From assembly GCF_017562075.2 (NCBI RefSeq), contig NC_054085.1, positions 20,198,222 to 20,262,221 on the forward strand: 64,000 nt of DNA, in the 5' to 3' direction. Made by a program: the position numbers and the translations under genes. The notes under the pieces were generated by a model, which saw only the letters and a program-made list of their open reading frames with translations, ran no database searches and was not told where the DNA came from. This stretch comes from Anopheles merus (Eukaryota; Arthropoda; Insecta; Diptera; Culicidae). Shown piece by piece: positions 54,400-64,000 of the stretch; positions within the stretch are counted from its first letter, which is position 1, and every line of letters starts with the position of its first letter.

Positions 54400-55760
54400 A
54401 CCTTCACACACTTGTACCGCCGCACCGCATACTGTAACGTCTTTTTCAAATGTCCATCGCGCAAAGCTTTCGTTTTTGTTGCCTTCCCCCCCAACCAATC
54501 GAAAGCTCGCACGATTGTTGACAGGCGTTCCCCCCGCCCGGCCGTGGTGTTCGCGCTGTCAGTCAGCTGACAGGCGGTGTTGGCAAATGTGACGAGGATG
54601 GGATGGGAAAACGAAGCAAAAAAAAACCCGCAAACTACAGTCAAACACAATAACAAATAGAGCCATCTAACTATCGGTCGCTTATCACCCCAAAACGCTG
54701 TGTTTAAAGTAACAAAAAGACGAAGGACCGTTTCCGTATCCCAAGGAGGTGGCCAATTAGCGCTTTCGCTAACCGCGCGTAACGTGACGGTGTTTTGGTG
54801 TGCAGTGCACAAGTTGCGTGTTTGTTGTGTGCGGTTTACGGAAGTGTGATTCACCGTACCGAGCAATCGGAGTGACCATTTACGAGCTTAGTGCGTGTTT
54901 TTTTCGTTTTCGTAAAATTGTGCAGAAGAGAGGATTAAGAAAAGTCCAAGCTGCTGAGTATCGGGCAAGCGACACTACTAGAACCAGCCAAGAAGATAAC
55001 ACAACAAACACACCACTGTTAAGCCCCAAACAAACAGCCTCGCTGTCAGCATTGCACAGTGAAGCAGAAGCGGAGGAAAAAAACAGTACACGTCAACAAT
55101 CCGATCGCCCGCCCGCACGACGACAGGAGCCAGCAGCTAGCAGCATTCCAGCACCTCCCGTGTGTGGCTGATCGATCGGCGACCGAGTGTCGCTGGCGGA
55201 ATACTAAACAGCAGCAACCACGGTTGGCCTGCTCTCCTCCACGGATCGGTTTGAGGAAGTCGATTCGGGGTGAAAGTTGTACCGAGCGGCTGCTAGGTGC
55301 CGTCTACAAATCCTCCCCCCGCTCCAATAGGCGTTTTGCAGTGTGCGCCGTTGCGGTGGTTGCTTTGTTTCGGCGCTACGTGCTCTGCCAGTTTTTCCAC
55401 CATCGTGTATGTGACGAGGAACACGAACGCGCACACCGACGGCCCGAACCAGTCAAACGAGCCGAGCAGATTACCACCAACACACCAGCACGGTGGGCAC
55501 TCGCTCGTGGCTCTCTGGCCTATCCCACAATAAACTGGTGCTGTCCGGCGGCCCAACGGTTCAGTCTTCGGTTGTACGCGCCCGCGGAAAGATCGGCTCT
55601 ATCTGCGCGCTCCTCTGCTCGTGTGAGAAGAAAAAAAAACGGTTCCACGGTACGGCACCACCACTCTCCTTCACTTCATTTTTTGTTTGTGTTCGCGCGC
55701 GCGTTTGTGTGACTCTCTCTCTCTCTCGCCAGAGCTGTAGCAGGCAAACCCAGCACCAGC
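54400..55760 (+). promoter_or_regulatory. GFAT upstream region and probable 5' UTR
   Basis: GC-rich non-coding DNA precedes the start codon. A strong pyrimidine tract with an acceptor (CTCTCTCTCTCGCCAG, AG at 55731-55732) lies 28 bp before the ATG, so the leader is probably spliced. TCAGT initiator-like motifs occur near 54560, and the GC-rich block from about 54780 could be a leader exon. The ORFs here (for example 55059-55712) look like chance products of composition. Confidence 0.4.
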
Positions 55761-57794
55761 ATGTGCGGTATCTTTGCGTACCTAAACTTCCTGACGCCCA
55801 AGACGCGGCGGGAAGTGCTGGACCTGCTGCTGAACGGGCTGAAGCGGCTCGAGTACCGCGGGTACGATTCGGCCGGCGTCGCCGTCGACGGCACCACGTT
55901 CGATGCGGACATACTGCTGTTCAAGCGCACCGGCAAGGTGAAGGTGCTGGAGGACGCGATCCACTCCGCGGCGCAAACGGTCGACTTTAGCCAGTCGTGC
56001 GATACGCACGTCGGCATCGCGCACACCCGCTGGGCGACGCACGGTGCGCCGAGCGAGGTGAACTCGCACCCGCAGCGGTCGGACGACACGAACGCGTTCG
56101 TGGTGGTGCACAACGGCATCGTCACCAACTACAAGGACATCAAGAAGTTCCTGGAGCTGCGCGGGTACGCGTTCGAGTCGGACACGGACACGGAGGCGAT
56201 CGCGAAGCTGGTGCACCATCTGTGGAAGCAGCACCCGAACTATTCGTTCCGCGAGCTCGTTGAGCAGGTGATCCAGCAGCTGGAGGGTGCGTTCGCGCTC
56301 GCCTTCAAGTCGAAACACTTCCCGGGGGAGTGTGTGGTGACGCGGCGCGGCTCCCCGCTGCTGGTGGGCATCAAGGCGAAGACGAGCCTGGCCACTAACC
56401 ACGTGCCGATCCTGTACGGGAAGGGCCACCGGCACGGTTCGTCGGGGAATGTTGGGGTGGTTGAGCCGACGCCGGACAATACGGCCGACTTTATCAATCC
56501 GGGCGAGGAGGTGGAGTACTTCTTCGCGTCGGACGCGTCGGCAGTGATCGAGCACACGAACCGGGTGATCTACCTGGAGGATGACGATGTGGCGGCGGTG
56601 AAGGACGGGGCGCTCGGCATCCACCGGCTGAAGAAGAGCCAGGACGATCCGCACGCGCGCGAAATCACCACGCTCAAGATGGAGATCCAGCAGATCATGA
56701 AGGGCAACTATCGGTACTTCATGCAGAAGGAAATCTTCGAGCAGCCGGAATCGGTGATCAACACGATGCGCGGGCGGGTGAACTTCGAGAGCAAGAAGGT
56801 GACGCTGGGCGGCATCAAGGACTACATCCCGGAGATTAAGCGCTGCCGGCGGCTGATGCTGATCGCGTGCGGTACGTCCTACCACAGCGCGGTGGCGACG
56901 CGCCAGCTGCTCGAGGAGCTTACCGAGCTGCCGGTGATGGTGGAGCTGGCGTCCGACTTTCTCGACCGCAACACGCCGATCTACCGGGACGACGTGTGCT
57001 TCTTCATCTCGCAGTCGGGCGAAACGGCCGACACGCTGATGGCGCTGCGGTACTGCAAGCAGCGCGGCGCGCTGATCGTCGGCATCACCAACACGGTCGG
57101 CAGCTCGATCTGCCGCGAGTCGCACTGCGGTGTGCACGTGAACGCGGGGCCGGAGATTGGCGTCGCCTCGACCAAGGCGTACACCTCGCAGTTCATCTCG
57201 CTCGTCATGTTTGCGCTGGTGATGAGCGAGGATCGGCTGTCGCTGCAGAACCGCCGGCTCGAGATCATCGAGGGGCTGCGCAATCTGGACGCGCACATCA
57301 AGCAGGTGCTGATGCTGGACCAGCGCGTGCTGGAGATTGCGCAGGATCTGTACCAGCAGAAGTCGCTGCTGATCATGGGGCGCGGCTACAACTTTGCCAC
57401 CTGCATGGAGGGTGCGCTCAAGGTGAAGGAGCTGACGTACATGCACAGCGAGGGCATCATGGCGGGCGAGCTGAAGCATGGTCCGCTCGCGCTCGTCGAC
57501 GACACGATGCCGATCGTGATGATCATCATGCGCGACCCGGTGCACCAGAAGTGCATGAACGCGCTGCAGCAGGTGACGGCCCGGGAGGGCCGCCCGATCA
57601 TCATCTGCGAGGAGGGCGACCGGGAGACGATGGCGTTCGCGTCGAAGGCGCTCGAGATACCGCGCACCGTCGATGCGCTGCAGGGCGTGCTGACCGTCAT
57701 CCCGATGCAGCTGCTGTCCTACCACATCGCGGTGCTGCGCGGCTGCAACGTCGACTGTCCACGAAATCTCGCCAAATCGGTCACGGTGGAGTAA
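55761..57794 (+). CDS. Gfat: Glutamine:fructose-6-phosphate aminotransferase (isomerizing), GFAT
   Basis: Complete 677-residue enzyme, close to the 681-699 of animal GFATs, in one uninterrupted coding exon. It transfers the glutamine amide nitrogen to fructose-6-phosphate to make glucosamine-6-phosphate in the cytosol, the committed step of the hexosamine pathway that supplies UDP-GlcNAc for chitin and glycans. The N-terminal class II amidotransferase domain (residues 1 to about 290) has the nucleophile Cys2 (MCGIFAYLN), the glutamine-binding HTRWATHG (88-95) and HNGI (117-120). Two SIS sugar-isomerase domains follow (about 360-500 and 535-670), with CGTSYHS, SQSGETADT, STKAYTSQ and the C-terminal PRNLAKSVTVE. 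RRGS at 195-198 matches the position of the PKA-phosphorylated serine described in mammalian GFAT1. The start is certain because Cys2 must be exposed. Insects may have Gfat1 and Gfat2; I cannot tell which this is. Confidence 0.97.
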   Translation: MCGIFAYLNFLTPKTRREVLDLLLNGLKRLEYRGYDSAGVAVDGTTFDADILLFKRTGKVKVLEDAIHSAAQTVDFSQSCDTHVGIAHTRWATHGAPSEVNSHPQRSDDTNAFVVVHNGIVTNYKDIKKFLELRGYAFESDTDTEAIAKLVHHLWKQHPNYSFRELVEQVIQQLEGAFALAFKSKHFPGECVVTRRGSPLLVGIKAKTSLATNHVPILYGKGHRHGSSGNVGVVEPTPDNTADFINPGEEVEYFFASDASAVIEHTNRVIYLEDDDVAAVKDGALGIHRLKKSQDDPHAREITTLKMEIQQIMKGNYRYFMQKEIFEQPESVINTMRGRVNFESKKVTLGGIKDYIPEIKRCRRLMLIACGTSYHSAVATRQLLEELTELPVMVELASDFLDRNTPIYRDDVCFFISQSGETADTLMALRYCKQRGALIVGITNTVGSSICRESHCGVHVNAGPEIGVASTKAYTSQFISLVMFALVMSEDRLSLQNRRLEIIEGLRNLDAHIKQVLMLDQRVLEIAQDLYQQKSLLIMGRGYNFATCMEGALKVKELTYMHSEGIMAGELKHGPLALVDDTMPIVMIIMRDPVHQKCMNALQQVTAREGRPIIICEEGDRETMAFASKALEIPRTVDALQGVLTVIPMQLLSYHIAVLRGCNVDCPRNLAKSVTVE

Positions 57795-58097
57795 TGGATA
57801 TTCGTGCTGTGTGTGTGTGTTATGTGTGCAAGAGCAGTGCGTGAGTGTGTGTGTGTGACACCCAATGCGAGGGGGAAGGAACATTACGTTGTTGGGCTGG
57901 AAAAGGCGGCTGAACGCTAGTAGAGAACGCCGTGTCGTTTGCGATTTTGTTTTCCTATTTTTTCTGAATTATGTGCACGCACCCAGTAGCTTTTAAGTTG
58001 TTCTCCAAGAGGGACTTTTTTATGATTACTTGTTGTTGAAACCCGTTTCTATCGTGCGCTAAAAGCGAAACACTACCCTTTCTCTCTCTCTCTAGTA

Positions 58098-58744
58098 CAG
58101 GGTTTTTTTTTTCTGGGATACTCATAGCTGTGGGATACTTTCTTGCCTCTTTCTTATGGGAAATCAAATGTATCTGATGTGAATTGGACTCTGTGACTGC
58201 GAACAGACGGCGTCCACGGGCCTGCCCACGCCCGAATGCAGAGCCGATGGCATACGATTCTATCTTCACCATTAACATGAGAGGGACATAGCTTATACCC
58301 TGAACGTACCCGAAAGGTATGCATGCTTCACTCATCAGGATCTAAAGGCAAGGACAAGGCAAAAGAGACACAGAAAAATTTCCTCACAGCTACACATGTC
58401 CTTTTGATACAGCGGTATACGGCAGGTAAGCAGTACAAATGCTGCTACCTGATACGCACACATATTTAACTAACACATATAATCGGGTTGGCTCGGTAAA
58501 GGTCGGGTTTATCCGACGGAGTCGCCAGAACGTAAAGCCGCAGACTTTTTCATGATTTTGTATGACTTCGGCTGTTTTGGACCGTACGTGTAGGCGCAGG
58601 CTATGGCATCCTGTTTAGACAGACCCATTGAAAAATCCTACTGGATTTGTCCAAAAAGGGTGCCATAGAGCCAATTCCTTTCACATAAAGTTCATTTCGT
58701 GCAAGAAAGAGTCATGAAAGTATCCCACAAGTATGAGGACCCTG
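58098..58744. mobile_element. Same MITE family (copy 2), interrupted by extra DNA
   Basis: CAGGG at 58098 and CCCTG at 58744 are both flanked by TA. The outer arms match copy 1 (CATAGCTGTGGGATAC, GCCTCTTTCTTATG, TTGGACTC and, inverted, GTCCAAAAAGGGTGCCATAGAG). About 400 bp between roughly 58192 and 58600 has no counterpart in copy 1. Confidence 0.65.
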
Positions 58745-60171
58745 TAAGAAGCAGTAACAGTTAGAAAAACGGAAGCTAGAATCTGTTTGGCGAAGAGATA
58801 GAACAATTGTAAAAGTCGCCGTTGTTTGGAGTCACCGTTACGTGCAAAAATCTAAATTATGGCGCGAGAAAACGAATCTTAAAATGATAAATGGTCGGTG
58901 CCACTACAACACTATCATTGCATCACACTAGTAGCGCGTGAATGGAAGATACGATTAGCGGCCTTAGGGTTCGCGCTGTGCGTCGAGCGCATTTTCCGTC
59001 TCTTGTTTTTGTTTTATCAATAAGCTCTTTTTTATTACTCGCTACCCTCTCTCCTAACCCTCCCCCTCCCCCTCCCTCACTTGCCACATAATGGCCATCG
59101 CTATATCGGGTGGGCCGTCATAATGGCAAGCGCTATTGTAAAAGGGCTCCCAACACACAAGAGACAGCTGAGGCGTCGATTGATGCCTCCACGTCCGCAA
59201 AAGCGTCGTCAGCAGTGAGTGTGCAGGCAGTGTGCAAACAAACACCCTTAGGAGTGGCGGTGGTGGGGGAGGACGCCAGCACCAGAGCACACGAAAACTA
59301 GCTCGAAACAATCCGCCCTGTGTCTGTCTGTGTGTGGTTGTGAAGCTGAGTGATAAGCGCGAACACACCACACATTGGCGCAACTTTATCATTTGCATCA
59401 TTTACAGAGAATTGATAGGCTTCCCCCTCCTTCTCCCACCCACCCTGGTGTGTGTGTGTTTGGCCGCCCACATCCCCCCGTCCCGTCCCTTGTTTGGAAA
59501 CTGTCTGAATGTACAAGGGAAACGTCTTTGGCCATTACCTGTTCCTGCGTCTGTGCGGAGATAAGTTTGATTTTGGCCTAATTTTGGCCACCATTTTTCC
59601 CCCTTCCCCTCTTTCCCCCCCTAAAACAGTTTCCCATTTTGATGGTGGCCACACAATTAGTGGTCAATTTTGTACAATAAAGCAACCCGTATCTTCGATC
59701 AAAAATCGGACGGCAGAAAGCGTCAGCAACGACGGCGGCAAGTGTCTTCCTTAACAGCAACAAGTAAAACAAAAATCCATCTAGCTATTGTGTTACATTT
59801 CTAGAAGGAAGGCAGGGAGTTTCGGCAGAAGTAGATTTGATTAGAAAGAGTGGCGCGCGCGCGCGCGCGCACACACGCCACCCACCGGCAGCGTGCAAAC
59901 GGCGGCACGCCACGTGTCTTGTGTTTAATCTCGCGCAAAAAGTGGGTTAAGATCGATGCAGGAGTTTTCTTCTACCCTTATTTCTTTATTGTTATAGTTA
60001 TATGTTAAACACACCACGCTTTTGCATCAAACTGTTTTTGGACGTGCATTTCGGAATGAATAGTGAAAGTGTGAAAAGAAAAATAATCAAGACGAACTGA
60101 TCGGGAGTTGACTAAATTTAAGCCAAAAATATGAAACGAAAAATTCAACACAAAACCATGCAGGCCGAAGC

Positions 60172-60208
60172 AGAGAGAGAGAGAGAGAGCGAGCGAGCGA
60201 GCGAGCGA
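60172..60208. repeat. (GA)n-(GAGC)n compound microsatellite
   Basis: Nine GA units pass directly into five GAGC-type tetramers, in the distal GFAT 3' flank. Confidence 0.75.
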
Positions 60209-60384
60209 AGGATGTAAAACAGAAAAAAAATATTCCAGCAATTTACTAGAGATAATACTGTAATAAGAATTAATAGTAACACGGGTGGATGTGTGTATTG
60301 TGTAGCGCCCCATGCATCACTGTAAGCGGCCATCACCACATCCCCCCCTGTGTCCCCTGCGTGTGCAGTATATTTGTACTTGTG

Positions 60385-60390
60385 AATAAA
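60385..60390 (+). terminator. Candidate poly(A) signal AATAAA
   Basis: Sits in GTGAATAAAGTATT, with GT-rich sequence upstream and T-rich sequence just after. It is the most plausible distal end for GFAT. A nearer alternative hexamer is at 59676-59681. Confidence 0.35.
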
Positions 60391-60837
60391 GTATTAGTGC
60401 TTTTTCTTTTTATTGGTAAAAAAAACAACAGGAATCAAAATCGAATCACTTCACCACGAAAACACACCCGAAAAAGAAAACATGTTTTACCCGTCCGTCG
60501 TCGATCGTCGACGCCTCTACTCAAAGATTTGCATTTTATGCAATAGCGCAGTCGTCCGCTTCCTTCTCCAAAACGAGTCCAACGGAGCCGCAGCAGCAGC
60601 ATCATCCCTTGGCCATCCACAGCAGACAGCAAAGACCGACCAGCCCGGAACCGAAACCGGGCACGATCGAGTTCGGTTTTTTTTTTTCTTATTCGCCTAT
60701 ATTACCTCATCGCAGAGAGCGACCCCGGACCGCATAGTGCTGTGCACTTTCTCCGCTATATTATGTTGCTTCTTTTCTTTTCTTTCTTTTCGATGTGTGT
60801 GCTGTGGCCAAAACGCGGAACTTTCGTTTTGGGGCGA

Positions 60838-60838
<1 letters not shown>

Positions 60839-60870
<32 letters not shown>
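60839..60870. repeat. (TG)n microsatellite
   Basis: About sixteen uninterrupted TG dinucleotides, the longest pure dinucleotide run in the window. Confidence 0.85.
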
Positions 60871-60874
<4 letters not shown>

Positions 60875-62141
60875 ATTTCGTTTCCATCCATAATGACCGC
60901 ATCATGGGGCCCTGGGGCTATAGGTTGGGCAAGATTGTTGAGTCGCTTGTCTTGCCTCTCCTACCCACTTCTGGCGCCGAAGCTATAGGTCTGTTACCTC
61001 ATAGCCTCAAAGTTTCGTAAAATAATAAACTTTGGGCTGTTTTTCCTTCCTTTTTTGCTTTGGTGAAGTGAATCGCTTCGAAGAAATTCAAGGTCAATTG
61101 GTGCCTCCTCCGCCATTAACTTCTGTTTATTGGATGGGGAGAGGGGGTTTGGGGTTGGAAAACAACATTCAGGTGTGATTGTTGGACTGGGAGCAATTTG
61201 TACTAATATTTATTAGGCCTTTTTTTGTCTATTTCCCCCCCCAAAACTCCACACCAACGATCGTGCGCACAGACAATCGTGTTAGTTGCAGCCCTGGGTG
61301 CAATACACCCTGTGCACGACGACTCTGCCCAAGCACGCACCAATCTTTCCCTTCTTGTTCATCCCCTCTAAACGTACACGTCTACCATCCACAACCACCA
61401 CCACAAATGGTTCAGTCTAACGGTAACTGTAATATGGGGTGGGGAGTTGCTCGGTTGCATCGTTATGCTTATACGATCACACCGCCGTATATGCATGCAG
61501 CAGCAGCAGCAGGTTAGGTTGGGTGCGTCGGGGGTCTGCTGCTACCGCTGGAGCTGCACACACTCACTCCAAACGCGTTTTCCGCGTGCGTGTTTGTGGC
61601 CGTTTCCTCTCCCCCCATATGCGCCGTAACAACGGGCCACCGAGAGCTCGTGAGTTGCGCGTTTTGGAGTTAATGTTGGTCACGTTGCTTTGCGTGTAAG
61701 TGTAGGTGCCGATCGTTCTCTGATCTGCAGCACCCCACATCAACCATGGCAAGAAAGTGTCCAAACAAGCAATGCGACGTACGAAATTAGACGTTTTTTT
61801 CCATTAGGTGGGAGTGTTTGAAGAAAAAAACAACGAATTTAGTTAGATTTGAAACGTTGCAGCGAAGTTGCTGTAGCGGAAGTTGTTTTGGGTCTGACAC
61901 TATGGCTTGATAACCGTTTATCTCCGAGGGTAGTGGTATTGTTGATTCATTTTACGTGCGATACCGAAACGTGACGGAACTGGGCTATTGCATTACGTTT
62001 TAGTGAGGCAGTTAGTTTAGATGGGTAGTGTTGTAAGAAACCTTTTCAACGGTATTCTTTGGGAATTTAGTTTTCTGTCTACCTACTGCTTGGGACAGGG
62101 TCTATTGATATAGGGGGTTAGTGGATATATTGAAGCGAGGT

Positions 62142-62315
62142 GCCGTGGTACAGTCGTCAACTTGCACGACTTTTACAACATGCCGGTCGTGAGTTCAAAA
62201 CTCATATGGGAACGTCTCCCCGTAGCAAGAACAGACTATCCGGAACAAAAGCCTGTATATAGAGACAGAGACCGGGCATGATGATCACGTAGGACCTTAC
62301 ACCAATAAGAAGAAG
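62142..62315 (+). mobile_element. SINE200-like retroposon
   Basis: Begins GCCGTGGTACAGTCGTCAAC, then GGTCGTGAGTTCAAAAC (B box), CGTCTCCCCGTAGCAAG, GACTATCCGG, AAAGCCTGTATA, ATGATCACGTAGGACC and an AATAAGAAGAAG tail. No clean target duplication is visible. Confidence 0.8.
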
Positions 62316-62394
62316 GGATAGGGCGTGTTCTAACTGAAATTGATTCAGTATTTTACTGACCACAACTCTGGTCTAGCAACCTGATCGTTATATA

Positions 62395-62602
62395 CAATGC
62401 TTTGTTTTTGACTCTTACTTATGAGAAGTGATCATTATTGTAATTGGAATAGGTTTTGGATAGGCTCCTTGGAAATTCCTATTGGATTTCTTCAAAAATG
62501 GTGCTATAGAGACTAATTCCCATCACATGAAGTTCATTTCCTCCTTAAAAAAGAGCAAATAAAGTGTCTAACAACTACGAAAGAGCACCTGAAACCGCCT
62601 GT
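62395..62602. mobile_element. Same MITE family (copy 3), degraded
   Basis: The left part is worn (TTTTTGACTCTTACTTATG). The right half is clear: AAAAATGGTGCTATAGAG, CACATGAAGTTCATTTCC, AAAGTGTCTAACAACTACGA, then a decayed CCTGTA end. Confidence 0.5.
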
Positions 62603-64000
62603 AACGGAATGATTATCCTGCCTACTGTCAGTTGCAGAAAGCCAATGCATTGGTCATCAACCATTATAGTACTACTGCTTCGCAGAACCCGGGGAATTAC
62701 TCTCTTCGTTAGGTGCAGAACCCATCACGTAACTGACAATAAAAACCATTGGAGTGGCTCGTCTAGACCTATACCAACTAAGGCTATTGCGCTAGATAAG
62801 AAGAAGAATCAGCAACCTGCATCCTATTGATCAGCACCATAACAAGAATTGACATATATAACGCTAATTGTTCTACTTTTTTTCCTTTGGAAATGGTTCC
62901 GGTCTTATTTGGATAGTCAGTGCAGTCCTTGCTATTTCGGGAGATGGGGGATTCCACAAGAATACTAGGCCACTCACAATAAGCCGTGTACATGGAACAT
63001 TGAAACCATACGTCGTATCTATTTTAATCCACTGGTGATGAGTACTTGTTCCTGTTACACTCTTTTCACTCTTCTGCTTGCGATGCAACACTCATCCAGA
63101 TTTAAGTAGAGGTCTTATCACTAGGTCCTAGCCCTATCAATAAGGGCTTATCATATCGGCAAGGTCTTAAGTCTTAGGTCTGTTTTGAGAACTCCCTTAG
63201 GGCAGAGCGGATGAGCCTAATGGATGATTCTTTCCTTTTGATTGGCTATTTCCTATTGTTTATAATTAGATTACATGATTTCCGACCTTTCTGATTGATT
63301 GCTTTGTTGTACATTACTCGAGATCGTAGAACATTTGAGTGCGTTACATGTTTAAAGAAGTTTTTTTTTCAAGCTGTTTAAATAGATTGCTAGTTTTTAA
63401 TTAACTAAAATGAAGCAATAGTTAAGTATAAGGTTAAAACTAGTGTCCTAATACCTGCATTTCAACGAATTCTTTCCGTACTAAAATGAAGAATAATTAG
63501 ATTAGAAAATTACGTACGAAACGTAATTTAGACATTCGTTTATGATTTTTTATCTTTTTATCAGATGTTTAACACTAAACGATAAGAGTTACAATTAAAA
63601 ATTCAAGATTACGCTTCCAGAAAGGATTTGGACCTCTTTCCGTATCTCATAGACTTACAAAACCCACGTCTTTTCATAGTAATTTTATTTTAATTTAATA
63701 AAATCAGTAAAGCCAGACTTTAAGATGTCGTGGATGATCGCCAAGTTTGCTCCGAGTTCGCTTTGGAATACGTCTCTTTGTCTTTAAAAAAACACCCATC
63801 CTCCAAGAAATACCATTCCTGTTGACCTTTACAGAATCATACTGAATCCAGCACAAGAGAACCAGTTCTACAACCACCGGTAACCATTCCGGTAGCTCTG
63901 ATTCTGATGGACCCGTATTCAGGAGCAGCCCACAAACCTGTTCCTACAATCAGACACTGCCGTGTGCCTATTGAGTTTGAATTTCATTTTCATTTGGCCA

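Larger units (their letters stand above)
57795..60390 (+). other. Probable GFAT 3' UTR containing a MITE
   Basis: I see no AATAAA close to the stop. The first hexamers downstream are at 59676-59681 and 60385-60390. If either is used, the 3' UTR is 1.9-2.6 kb and includes the MITE at 58098-58744. 59000-59760 is C/T-rich and 59853-59876 is a (GC)n-(AC)n microsatellite. No ORF is convincing. Confidence 0.35.
60391..64000. other. Intergenic tail of the window
   Basis: It contains a (TG)n microsatellite (60839-60870), a SINE (62142-62315) and a degraded MITE (about 62395-62602). 61020-62100 and 62610-63780 show nothing I can name. The last 150 bp (from about 63830) have CCAGTTC/CCGGTAACC-like motifs resembling the degenerate arrays at 12600 and 53100. 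No gene is supported. Confidence 0.5.

Noticed and set aside
54378..54866. Minus-strand ORF of 162 codons with one hydrophobic stretch (WLYLLLCLTVVCGFFFASF)
   Set aside because: Lies in the GFAT upstream region, has ordinary non-coding base composition and resembles nothing I know; the hydrophobic run comes from A-rich DNA on the other strand.
55059..55712. Plus-strand ORF of 217 codons just upstream of GFAT
   Set aside because: Out of frame with GFAT and ends before it; Arg/Ala-rich composition fits a GC-rich leader region.
55782..57884. Antisense ORF of 700 codons on the minus strand
   Set aside because: It mirrors GFAT. Strong GC bias at third positions removes stops from the opposite frame; its His/Arg/Leu-rich composition shows no domain.

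Overview
The window is insect nuclear DNA, most probably a mosquito of the genus Anopheles. The genes have insect-type exon structure with GT-AG introns from 70 bp to about 20 kb. Coding exons are GC-rich at third positions inside AT-rich non-coding DNA. A full-length tRNA-derived SINE ending in (AAG)n closely resembles the SINE200 family I know from Anopheles gambiae. The species is inferred, not proven.

Four protein-coding genes can be supported. (1) The 3' part of a Cys-loop receptor subunit of the GRD type lies on the + strand (three exons, 6130-15171); its earlier exons must lie upstream of the window. (2) A two-exon HAD-family phosphatase of the 4-nitrophenylphosphatase/phosphoglycolate phosphatase group lies on the - strand (17303-18293). 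It converges on GRD and diverges from gene 3. (3) A DENN domain protein of the DENND5 (Rab6IP1) type lies on the + strand, with 13 coding exons from 20971 to 50980. The exons join in frame to 1,536 residues in the order uDENN, cDENN, dDENN, RUN, PLAT, RUN; intron 1 is about 19.8 kb. (4) A complete glutamine:fructose-6-phosphate aminotransferase (677 residues) lies in one uninterrupted coding exon at 55761-57794, + strand. The genes are not an operon and show no shared pathway: an ion-channel subunit, a metabolite phosphatase, a Rab regulator, and the entry enzyme of the hexosamine pathway that feeds chitin and glycan synthesis.

The rest is introns, UTRs and mobile or repetitive DNA. The most striking is a set of elements with TAGTG(A/T)TG ends. 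At least three are flanked by 8-bp direct repeats, as expected for hAT transposition, yet their interiors are almost entirely degenerate arrays of a GATTCN/GACTCN hexamer. Also present are a foldback MITE, a second CAGGG-ended MITE family in three copies, SINE200-like copies, a 5'-truncated non-LTR retrotransposon with a 12-bp target duplication and a tail like that of the SINE, a three-copy 165-bp tandem repeat, and several smaller inverted-repeat families.

Exon boundaries were derived by hand from splice consensus, phase continuity and remembered family similarity; no alignment or database search was run. UTRs and promoters are mostly inferred.
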